From Gari tellinella (Eukaryota > Mollusca > Bivalvia > Cardiida > Psammobiidae), in NCBI GenBank assembly GCA_922989275.2, contig OV277861.1, positions 27,124,479 through 27,188,478 of the forward strand: a stretch of 64,000 bases of DNA, written 5' to 3'. The translations under genes were made by a program, and so were the position numbers. The notes beneath the pieces are model-generated. The model did not search any database. It was not told where the DNA came from and saw nothing but the letters and a program-made list of their open reading frames with translations. Positions 47,976 to 58,500 of this stretch are shown here, in pieces; within the stretch, counting starts at the first letter, position 1; each line of letters starts with the position of its first letter.

Positions 47976-48656
47976 AAAGGAAAAAAATCTGGGGATTTAT
48001 ATCTATCTCTGTGACACACAGTTGGAAGCTTGTTTACATGCAGCGATACCCAAGACAGATTTTCAAGAATGATCATGTTTTCAATTGTATTGCATTGTGT
48101 GTGCTAAACATTTTGTTTGAATGGGAAACAATAATGTGTTCCGTACTGCTCCATTTATCTAGGCACCCAAAATCAGTCTTCTGGTGAGAGTTGATCCTAA
48201 ATTAACATGAGTACATTTTATGTGCAGGGGGAAATGTCTTTCTTTCTCGTGTTAACGAAAATAACCAAAAACGCAATACAGCGAAATGAAGACAATAACA
48301 TTTTGTTCAACTTTTCACTTGTTGTAACCCATTATGAATGCTTCTAGTATCGAATACGCGTATAGGTAAGCACTTAAAGCAGTTTGTTTTAAGTCTTAGA
48401 CTGCTTTCAGCTGCCATCCGCTTGGATCAAGAAATATTGTTGTGGTGCATAAACATGACGGTATATAGTGGAATTATTTTCTTCAGTGGAGAAATGAATT
48501 AAAGGTAAATTAAAAGGGCGGTTTTATTGGTACATATAGTTGGTTAATGTAGTTGACAGGTTAGATGCTCTGTTTTGTGTTAGTAATGGCTTTCAGTCAG
48601 TTTGCAAAGGATATAAATCTTTTCAGAATAAACGTATTTATTGGGATACATTCATA

Positions 48657-48866
48657 TACAGTAAAACCTCGCTATTACGACCACTAAAACGAAGGCTAAT
48701 TGAGTGTATAATAGACAGGTGACAGCTTAAAGCAAGGTTACAGTGAAACAGAAAGCTCCTATAGGAGCTTTCTGTTTCACTGCCACCTTGCTTTAAGCGG
48801 TCACCTGTCTATTAAACAATCAATTAGCCTTCATTTTAGTGGTCGTAATAGCGAGGTTTTACTGTA
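48657..48866. mobile_element. TA-CAGTAAAACCTCGC palindromic MITE
   Basis: Ends TACAGTAAAACCTCGCTATT and complement, TA outermost. The interior is palindromic through CTTAAAGCAAGGT and GAAAGCTCCTATAGGAGCTT. A solo right end lies at 48993-49022. The terminal sequence resembles pogo/Tigger-type ends. Confidence 0.85.
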
Positions 48867-49086
48867 TAATACATAGTATTTACTTTTAGTTTCGTTTATT
48901 CGGGAGTACCTTCCTCTTCGAGAGGAGTAATTCTACTTATGAATAGAATCCAGATCTTTTTAATTTCTATTCCGTTCAAAACAACATAATTTAGTGGTCG
49001 TAATAGCGAGGTTTTACTGTATAACATCCCTCCGATAGGGATACATATATTTGTATAATATCTTGGCTAAATAGAACGACAGTATA

Positions 49087-51276
49087 CAGTTATTTCATGT
49101 GTGTTTGGGGAACAGTCAAAACTATTGGCCCGAGGTATCAGGGAAGACTTTCGAACTGTTGCCCGAGGCCTGAAAGTCCGAGGGCAACAGTTCGAAATGT
49201 CTTCCCTGATAACGAGGGACAATAGTTTTGACTGTTCCCCTAACACACATGAAATAACTGTTTTATTACCTAATACTTTATATAGGGCTAACTAGATTTT
49301 CAAAAAGAATTAATCTTAGCCAAAGTACAAATGAAATAAGATTTATTATTTCCAGTCATAATAAATTCTTGGATTCATTTCAGTCGAACAGTGGCTATGC
49401 CACCTTTTAAGCTTTAAATACGGATATTTTCGACAGAAGCGGTTTATAAAGAAGCGGGTTTATGGCATTTAGGCCTATCTGTAGAAATACAGGTCAATTC
49501 CACTTCTGAGAGTTCCAGACATCAATGGTTTAACTGTATAAATTTGTGTACTCTAGCGCGAGAGTTTTCAGTGACATGATGTCAATTTCAAGTGTCAACT
49601 TTTAGGGTCAATTGAGTAAAACTTTGTCGGATTATGTATGTTTTCTTTCTTATATTGGATCTAGACTGGAAATAAATTCGTTACACGGCATTCCGGCAGG
49701 GTGTCGAAATACCGTGTAACTAATAATATACATTTTGAGTTTTTTTCAGACGTCTGATGACTGATCAGCGTCGTCTTGTAAACGCTTGCAAGCATGTTTA
49801 CATCCGCACATTATTGTAATGTTAGGGTCCGTGTTATTTTCTGTATAAAGGATGGCGACGAAACTTGATGTGTATTATGAACTCGTCTCATTGATTATAG
49901 TATTGCTATAAATAATGTTATTACATAATGCTCTATATAACTTGTAATTCGTTATTTTTGACTGTTTTACTGTGTTGTTCTGACATTGCCTAATCCGGGG
50001 GAAATAGTTTTAACTATTGACCGCTCGGACGAACTGTCTCCATGCGCGAAAAAGATGCGCAGATGTTCTATTTAAAATCAGTGTCATTGAGAAGTTTCCC
50101 CACACGTACCCGGAATGCCCGTACTGTAATCGAACAGTATTGAATAATTATCGGTGATTGGTGTCTGGTGGAGGTTAAATACTTTGTTTCATGCTTTATT
50201 AAATATTTATAGCAATACTATAATCAATGAGACGAGTTCATAATACCAGAGACAGTGTATAGTATGGTATACACTGTCTCTGATAATACACACCAAGTTT
50301 CGCCGCTATCCTTTATACAGAAAATATCACGGGCCCGAACATTACAATAATGTGCGAATGTAAACATGCAAGCGCTTACAAGAAGATGCTGATCAGTCAT
50401 CAGACGTCTGTCAAAAACTCAAAATGTATAAATTAGTTACACGATTATGATATTTCGGCAGAGTGTACATGTACGGGTTTGTATGACGGTTTTGGATTCC
50501 GTAACCCGAAACCGTCATTCAAGCCCGTACACCCTGCCGGAATGCCTTGTAGCGAAGTTATTCCAGTCTAGATCCAATACAAGAAAGAAAACATACATAA
50601 TCTGACAAAGTTTTACTCAATTGACCCTAAAAGTTGACACTTGAAATTGACATCATGTCACTGAAAACTCTCGCGCTAGTGTACACAGTGTATACAGTCA
50701 AACTTCGATGTCTGGAACTCGCATAAGTAGAATTTACCTGCATTTCTACAGATAGGCCTAAATGCCATAAACCCGCTTCTTTATAAACCGCTTCTGTCGA
50801 AAATATTCGTATTTCAAGATTAAAAGGTGGCATAGCCACTGTTCGACAGAAATTAATTCAAGATAGGCACTAAGTTCGACTGTATCTACCATGATTACAT
50901 CATCACATTGGACTGTAGACATTATAAATGTTCATTACATGTAGGCTACCATGTTGACGACGCGGGTGGTGTAATCAGGCAAAACAAAGCAAGATTTTAG
51001 CATGATGACTTGAAATGATAATTTTATTTCATTTGTATTTTGGCTCAGATTAATTCTTTTTGAAAATCTAGTTAGCGCTATATAAAGTATTAGGTAATAA
51101 AACAGTTATTTCATGTGTGTTTGGGGAACAGTCAAAACTATTGTCCCTCGTTATCAGGGAAGACATTTCGAACTGTTGCCCTCGGCCTATCGGCCTCGGG
51201 CAACAGTTCGAAAGTCTTCCCTGATACCTCGGGCCAATAGTTTTGACTGTTCCCCAAACACACATGAAATAACTGT
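49087..51276. repeat. About 2.2-kb imperfect palindrome (foldback structure)
   Basis: Terminal hairpins at 49087-49261 and 51102-51276 (ACAGTTATTTCATGTGTG, GGGGAACAGTCAAAACTATT) are themselves palindromic and mirror each other. Inward, 49262-49370 mirrors 51000-51101, 49380-49645 mirrors 50590-50850, and 49730-49880 mirrors 50270-50420. The centre (50243-50277) is AGAGACAGTGTATA and complement. A further mirrored piece of the inner part lies at 51279-51840. Confidence 0.8.
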
Positions 51277-51386
51277 ATAATAAAGCATGAAATAAAGTAT
51301 TAATCCTCCAGACACCAATCTATGATAATTATTCAATACTGTTTCATCACAGTACGTCAATTCCAGGTACGGGGAAACTTCTCAAT

Positions 51387-51658
51387 CGATTTCGCCTAAG
51401 TCAAACATATCCGTATTTCAAAGTTAAAACGTGAATATGCCATGTTTTCGCTTTGAAATATATGTAAGCTCAACAGAAAGTAGTGAGTTTCGACTGTATA
51501 TACACAAAAATATGTTCGATATATTATAGACTAAAATATTTCACATGTATTGTAAGGTGTAGAGTGGGATGGATCTCCGACCCACATACACCTATTCACG
51601 GAGATAATAAAATATTGAACTGAAAAAAAAACAACAAAAAAACAACACAAAATAAACC
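51387..51658. mobile_element. 272-bp insertion with 8-bp target duplication TTCTCAAT
   Basis: TTCTCAAT at 51379-51386 and 51659-51666 flanks it. It ends in an A-rich tract (after attgaactg), which suggests a retroposed, SINE-like unit. The empty site is visible in complement at about 50085-50105. Confidence 0.75.
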
Positions 51659-51977
51659 TTCTCAATGACACTGATTTTAGACTTCTACGCATCTTTTTCG
51701 CGCATGGAAACAGTTCGTCCTAGAGGGCAATAGTTAAAACTATTTCCCCCGGATTAGGCAATGTCAGAACAACACAGTAAAATAGTCAAAAATAACGAAT
51801 TACAAGTTATATAGAGCATTAGGTAATAATAACAAATATTACCCTTGCTCTAATTGTCTTTCTACACTCTATGGGCAAATGTGTAACTGCAGCAATTAGT
51901 TATGAAAACACTCGGTATCTCATATGTCTGCTGACAGCTGAAATCAAGTTAAAAGAAAAGTATAACTCTCCCATAAA

Positions 51978-52192
51978 GCAGTAGAGAATACGTTCCTTCT
52001 CGATGAACGCGCTTACATGATAAATCTATAATTGTGTCCATTGCAATCAGATATTGGAGCACGATCAGACGCCGGATAACTTGGCGTATGATCAGGCTCA
52101 AAACTGTTCACCATAAAGAAAAAGATAAATGGATGTGCGTTCTGGTATCGTTTGTATTTTAACTGACACGGATGACGTCTTCTCCACTGTAC
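51978..52192. mobile_element. Family B MITE, old copy
   Basis: AGTAGAGAATACGTTC at the left and GTCTTCTCCACTGTA at the right, with a worn hairpin (52045-52110). Confidence 0.6.
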
Positions 52193-52247
52193 GAACGGCT
52201 TCATATCGCTAGTTTATCAGGATAGGGGTTAACCATTGACAAAACTA

Positions 52248-52462
52248 TTAACCCTTATTATCCTGCGGTGATATCGTCTGGTTCGAAATTGTCGTCTGCA
52301 AAATTTGTTAAATTTAGATTTATACAGTTGTTAAGAAGAAAACATAAAGACGAGTGTCAAACAGTTTGGATCCAGATTAGACGCCGCGTTACGCGGCGTC
52401 TGATCTGGATCTAAATTGTTTGCAAAATTCATTAAAGTCGCGACCAGCAGGATAAGGGTTAA
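52248..52462. mobile_element. TTAA-type MITE, family A, full length
   Basis: TTAACCCTTATTATCCTGCG and CCAGCAGGATAAGGGTTAA ends, hairpin at 52362-52430. Confidence 0.85.
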
Positions 52463-53264
52463 ATTTTAGTCCAGTTCGTCTATTAGAATTTATATTTGTT
52501 TGCTGCAATTAAGTGCTAAATGGCAAACAGTGCAGACCCTGTTCAGAAAATGTGTACTCTCACCAGGTACACTATTGATAAAGGACGGATATACTCGTTG
52601 CCAGGGCTCATGTTGTAAACGACTTTTAATTCAAGAAAGGTATAGAGTGTTTTAGTATTTTCCAAATACAAGCAAGTTATTAACATATCTTAAAGAATAT
52701 CACATTTTATAGTCAAATTGATAAGCAGATTGAATAACATGGAGTTTCCATTCAAATGATGATATCGGGCACCTAGAAAGCCGTATAGACCCCTGTGATC
52801 TTCAGTGGATAAAATATCCCACTTTGAGCAAGTTGAAAAAGTTGAAGTTGTTGATAAAATACTATTCCCGAGATCGTTTCTACTAAAAAGCATCATGTTG
52901 CGTTTTAGAGGAGTTTTAATTCACGTAATAGATCATCGATGCCCTCACCTGCGACTCCCCGTCAGTTCACTATAAATAGTATTAAGTACCTATTTGACCA
53001 ACATTTGACGTAACTTATCTGTCATAGGTGTGCCGTTTGAGCGAAGGATTTGTAACGGCGAGGTTCCGGGATCGAATCCCGATTGAGGAAAATATTTTTC
53101 TATGTTATGAATTTTATTTTATACATCACATAGGTGCTGCATGTATGATATAAAATTTTAGAACGATAACAAAAAGAACATGTTCCAATCGAAATAAATG
53201 GTGTATACATACTAGAAACAGTATATCAGTATATAAGTGTAAAAAAAGAAGAATAAATGAGTAT

Positions 53265-53340
53265 TGCATGGGATTCGAACCACTGGCTGTACGGATAAAT
53301 ATAGTCGTATTTTTTACCACTTGAGCTAAATACCTGTCGA
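53265..53340 (-). other. tRNA-like / SINE-head sequence
   Basis: On minus, TAGCTCAAGTGGTA resembles an A box and GGTTCGAATCC a B box, about 35 bases apart, but the T stem and acceptor stem pair poorly. A second B-box-like stretch (GGATCGAATCCCG) is at 53068-53080 on plus. Probably tRNA-derived repeat remains, not a working tRNA. Confidence 0.35.
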
Positions 53341-53683
53341 TATTTGTGGAACCTAGCAATGTTATACTTCCTCGGTACCGGTGTAGTTACAATGCATGTT
53401 CTCGTTGAAATAATAACGAAGTGTTCCGAAGTTATATTTTGAAATGCAACGAAGTGTGAAATTTTGCTGATAGAGGTCACCATTTCAGGTCAATTTGTCC
53501 GGACTATACTAAAATATTCAACAAGGAAATCCAATAACACACAAGAGTTACACTATGTTGAGAGTGTTAAAGCAATTAGGGGCGTTACGATTAAAGCAAA
53601 CCATTATATCGAATTGCGTTTATGGCCATTTTAAAATTCGAATTCTGTGAAATGTTGCAGCGAGCTTTAATGGGATCGGGTGC

Positions 53684-54293
53684 TACATTGCCCTCCCTTC
53701 AACGGGCCTCCTAACATCGATTCCCTCCTAACAACAATGCTTGCTGCTATTCCCTAAAACAAAACAATTACAGTGCATGGAGAATCTGTTTTTCTTTCCC
53801 GTTAAAACGCAAACGTACGCAAACGCAAAACACTAAAACGTAGAAAAGTACAACGTTTTGACAATTCTGATAAATTCATCTTTATCTTGGTGGCAAACAG
53901 TTTGGAGCCTGATCAGACGCCGGGTTACCCGGCGTCTGATCTGGCTCCAAACTGTTTGCAGTGAAAATAATAGTTTTAGCGTAAACGCGTTTATTGGGAA
54001 AGAATAACACATTCTCCACTGTATGCATAATCCTTTCACCGCAATATCGTTTTGGCTTAACATTGTCGTCTTCTGTTTCTTTCTTCAAAGTTACATATTT
54101 GCCATTTTGACAGAAGAGACATAATGACGAGTGACCGTTTGAATCCAAATCAGACTTACGCGGCGTCTGATCTGGATTAAAAACTGTTTGTACTCTCAGT
54201 GTATTACTTTTCCCTCCCTATAACAACTCCTTCCGAAAACAACACACACTATGTGTCTTCCATTGGGTGTTGTTATAGATACGGATCACTGTA
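53684..54293. mobile_element. Family C (TA-CAGC, CTCCCTCTCTACAACG) MITE containing a nested family B MITE
   Basis: Left part 53684-53768 (GCCCTCCCTTCAACGGGCC, then ATTCCCTAAAACAAAACAAT) and right part 54024-54293 (CCTCCCTATAACAACTCC...GATCACTGTA) belong to family C. A complete family B element (53769-54023) interrupts them at a TA. Confidence 0.8.
53769..54023. mobile_element. Family B MITE nested in a family C MITE
   Basis: Ends TACAGTGCATGGAGAATC and CACATTCTCCACTGTA; GGAGCC hairpin at 53893-53957. Comparison with the uninterrupted family C copy at 1561-1883 shows the TA target site. Confidence 0.88.
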
Positions 54294-54751
54294 CCCACTA
54301 TAGACAGTATATGTCTCACAATTAGCATGCCGTCACAGGGGTTTACAGTTGAGACTAATATCGTTAAAACGAGAAACAAGAACCGTGTCACAGAAAGTGA
54401 CAGATACCCAGTTCAGTTCAGTTGTTGGGAGGGTCGTTGTAGAGAGGGAGCACTGCATATGAATATGAAGTTTAAGCTTTTAGGGCATACAGACAACGCT
54501 TTACCGAGAGCAGGTAAACGATGCTGGTTTCGGCTAGGGTTGGTATTTTTGTAATTCTTACTGACCTTGATCGTGTGTCTCCATAATTTTGGTAAACAGT
54601 TTTTGATCCAGATCAGACGCCGCGTAACGCCGCGTCTGGTCTGGATCACATTTGTTTCACACTCGTCTTTCGGTTTTGTAGTTCGAAATAGTAAAATCTA
54701 AATAAACAATTTTCAAAGCAGACGATACTACGACATGATCCATACATACAA

Positions 54752-55116
54752 TACAGTGTTCCCTCTCTATACCGACACCAAATGGGAGACCAAAGTTATG
54801 TGCGTTGTTCGGAGGGAGTCGTTATAGAGAGGGAACTTGGCTTACATTTGCAAACAGCTTAAATCCAGATCAGACGCCGCGTAACGCGGCGTCTGATCTG
54901 GATTCAAGCTGTTTGTCACTCGTCAATAAGTTTTTTCTGTAAAAATGTCCAATTTGTAACTTTGAGAAAAACAGCAGACGACAAATTTAAGCAGACGACA
55001 AATGCAGCCGCGAAAAGTTTGGACATAATTGTCCTATTTCGGGAACTGCGACAAGCGTCGTTGTACATGTAACGAGGGAGTCGTTTGGAGGGCGGTTGTA
55101 GGGAGGGAATGCTGTA
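54752..55116. mobile_element. Family C MITE, 365 bp, full length
   Basis: TACAGTGTTCCCTCTCTATA and GTAGGGAGGGAATGCTGTA ends; complete hairpin with AAATCCAGATCAGACG arms at 54853-54917; two AGCAGACGAC motifs. Confidence 0.85.
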
Positions 55117-55202
55117 CTTCAACGATATGATACCGTTATCGTTATCTGTAGCGTGTTCAGTTACCACTGTTTGCTGTGTAGGTTAGCAGTGTGTGCCGCG
55201 TG

Positions 55203-55438
55203 TACAGTAGAGAGAACTTTTTATTTCCAAATAACCGCGTTTACGCTTAAACTATTATTTTCATTGCAAACAGTTTAGAGCCAGATCAGACGCCGGGTAA
55301 CCCGGCGTCTGATCAGGCTCCAAATTGTTTGCACTCAGATTAAAACAGGTAGTCAGAATTGTCAAAAAGTTGTCATTTTCTATATTTCATTGCAATGCGT
55401 TTGCGTTTAAACGGAAGAATAACGTGTACTCCACTGTA
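55203..55438. mobile_element. Family B MITE, slightly shortened
   Basis: TACAGTAGAGAGAACTTT and ACGTGTACTCCACTGTA ends; hairpin at 55268-55330. It ends 115 bases before the start codon of GALM copy 2. Confidence 0.8.
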
Positions 55439-55553
55439 AAACTCGCAATCGATGGCCATCCACGGCCATCGATTTCCTTACTGAACTCATGGATGTAGTT
55501 GTGTTATTGCACAGTTATCTCCCCTGTTGTCTCCAGTCAGCTGTTCGGAAAAG

Positions 55554-58500
55554 ATGTCAGCCATAACTTCTGAGCTGTTCGGTGAGACGAAGGAAGGAAA
55601 TGATGTAAATCTGTAAGTATTTATATTTATATTTCAGTACAGTTAACACTGTGTGCACCGACGGTTTCTTGACATAACACGGGTTCATCCTTATCATGCT
55701 GAATTGTCGTCTGCTTCAAATATGTCGTCTGCGAAAAACATAAAAATCAAAATTTAAGCTATTTATTAATATGATTGCCAAACAGTTTGGATCCAGATTA
55801 GACGCCGCGTAACGCGGCGTCTTATCTGGATCAAAACTGTTTTTAAAATATTGCAGAGTCGCGCTTAACATGATAAGGTTTAATAACTAATGGTATGAAA
55901 CACGTGTGACTGTTTATGTAAAAATGAAATATTGTAGAAAGTTCGTATGCATCATCAACCATAAATATATCTAATGTAATATCCCCATTATGCACTTTGC
56001 ATATAGCTCTTGCGTTAGGCTCTCGTCTGTATAAATGGCTTTCTTTGGATCTTCTATTAAATGATGGCTTGATACAAGATTAACTGTAAAGCATAGATAT
56101 GCTAGTGTATTTAAAATTGTGTAAAACTGTCACTCAATAGAATATCACGTTACAGTGTAGCAGCTTAGACCTTCACAGAAAAGCGTTAAACTGCGTTAAA
56201 CATTCATATTTTTGTTTTGCCCGTTGTCAAATATTGTTGATAATGCTTGATTTTAATGGGTTTTGACTGTAACATATATACAATATATACACGTACACGA
56301 GTATTCAAGCCATGTTTTATCGACAAGCGGTACATGTATATATGCATATATCGTCTGCTTCATATCACATATACCTTAAGCCCTTTATCGACTTCAACTT
56401 GTCTGCAGCCAGTTAGTCTGCTTATATTGTTCAGTTCAGACATTAGTCAATAAGCTTAAAAGGTTCTAACATAAAACTTTTTGATCTAGATCAAAGGCTT
56501 AGTAACACGGCATGTGGTCTCGCTTCAAACTACCTGTTAATACTTGTGTAGACCGTTTTGTAGCGGATGTTTTGAACCACATCGTGTCATTGTCCAGTTG
56601 TTTTTAAATTGTCATCTTCCAAAAGACTCGCAATATATTGATCTTTTTACCGAAAAACCTATAACCGAATATCAAACAATTTTGATCCTTTTCAGAAGTC
56701 GAAATGCGCTGTTTTTGAAATGCTAGATCTAAAATAATACTCTTGTTTGAAATGCTTGATCTAGGCCGATCGAATTTCAAACACATGCTTCTCAAACCAG
56801 CAACAGCAAAACGTGTTGAAATGTATGCATTAACCTTTCGACCTCCTTAACTGTCACTAGCAAAATGACTCATGTCCTGTGTAATGTCTGTAAGAAAGGT
56901 GAAACAGTGCTCCTTCTCTACAACGGCCCTCCCAACAACGACTCCTTCCTTACTACGACCCCTGTCGCAGTTCCCCAAACAAGACATTTATGTCTAAACT
57001 TTTCATGGCTGCAATACCGTCTACTTATGATTGGCTGTTTTTCTCACAGTTTCACAATTGACATTTTGATAGAAAAAAAATTAATGACGAGTGACAAACC
57101 GTTACGCGGCGTCTGATCTGGATTCAAGCTGTTTGCAAATGTAAGCCAATTACCTCTCTACAACGACTCCCTCCGAACAACGCACACAATGTTTGTCTCC
57201 CATAGGATGTCGTTATAGAGAGGGAACGCTGTATTATAAACATGTGCTTCTATTGTTTTTCAAATAAATGAAATTGTATATTACCTATATACATGTATAT
57301 GTATATTATGCATATACTATTAGAGGTGGCATACACTTTTTTATTAATATAATTATTGAAAAACAAAACAAACATTTGTGATATTATAAAAGTTTGACTC
57401 TAACTGTTGACCTGTTTCACTGGACAAATAAACCCAGCGTATTGACTCAAAACGTCTTATCGCTTTAACTGTAGATACACACTAAAGGCAGGCCAGGTCA
57501 CCGTTAAGATTATCAACGTCGGCTGCTCCATCAAGGACATTCTCCTTCCAGATAAAGATGGCAATGTAGTTGATGTGAACCTTGCATACGGTTCGCTAGA
57601 AGGTGGGCGAAGTTACTATGGAGAAGACGCTATTCTTTTTTAATGCACGCGAATATGCTAAAATCCGTATGCCCATTAAAACAGTTTGGAACGTGATCAG
57701 AAGCGGGATAACCCGGCGTCTGATCGCGCGCCAAACTTTTTTCAACTCGGATTAGAATGATTTGTCAGAATACTCAAGAGTTTGTCATTTTCTCTATTCT
57801 ACTAACGTGCGTTTGCATTTTGTTTCGATTAAACAGGAAAGAATAACGTCTTCTCCACTGTATAGTGAAGCGTAACCCTTTTCCTGGCTGCTAAGAATCG
57901 GTTGTTTGCAAATGTTGTCAGTTGCAGATTTATGCTTTTTCATTTATGAAGTCTTACAACATGTGACCGAACTGTTCTGATCTGGATCAGAACTGTTTGC
58001 AAATACATGTACAGCGAATGAATATTTATCAGTATTCTAAGCATTTTTACATTACTGTTGTTTTAAACTATATCGTCTGCAACAGTTATCATGTTTGATT
58101 TATCTAATTTTTTATAAGAAAGCCAAATACTTTAGATCCAGATGAAACCATTTTAGTCCGGCAGAGAGTTGATTTGACCTGGAAATGCCGTCCTAATTTT
58201 TTTTCTCGACTGATTCTACTTCAGCATATGTTACTTATTAAAAAACCACCGGGTGCCACTTTGTCACCCTTGAGCATTTTCGTATATTCAAGATGGCGGC
58301 TAAAATGGCTGCCGAAAGGATTTTAAACAAAATAGCATACAAATCAGCATTCATTTTTCCTTTTTTTTAATTGATTTGACCTTTCAAAAGACGTTTAATG
58401 TTTTCAAAATATTACGGGTGACATCTTGTCACTCTTTGGCATTTCAGTATAATCAAAATGGCAGCTAAAATGGCTACCTATATGTGTTGAAACAAACTAC

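Noticed and set aside
53040..53340. True tRNA genes on either strand
   Set aside because: Box B-like words are present but the acceptor and T stems do not pair properly; kept only as a tRNA-like remnant.
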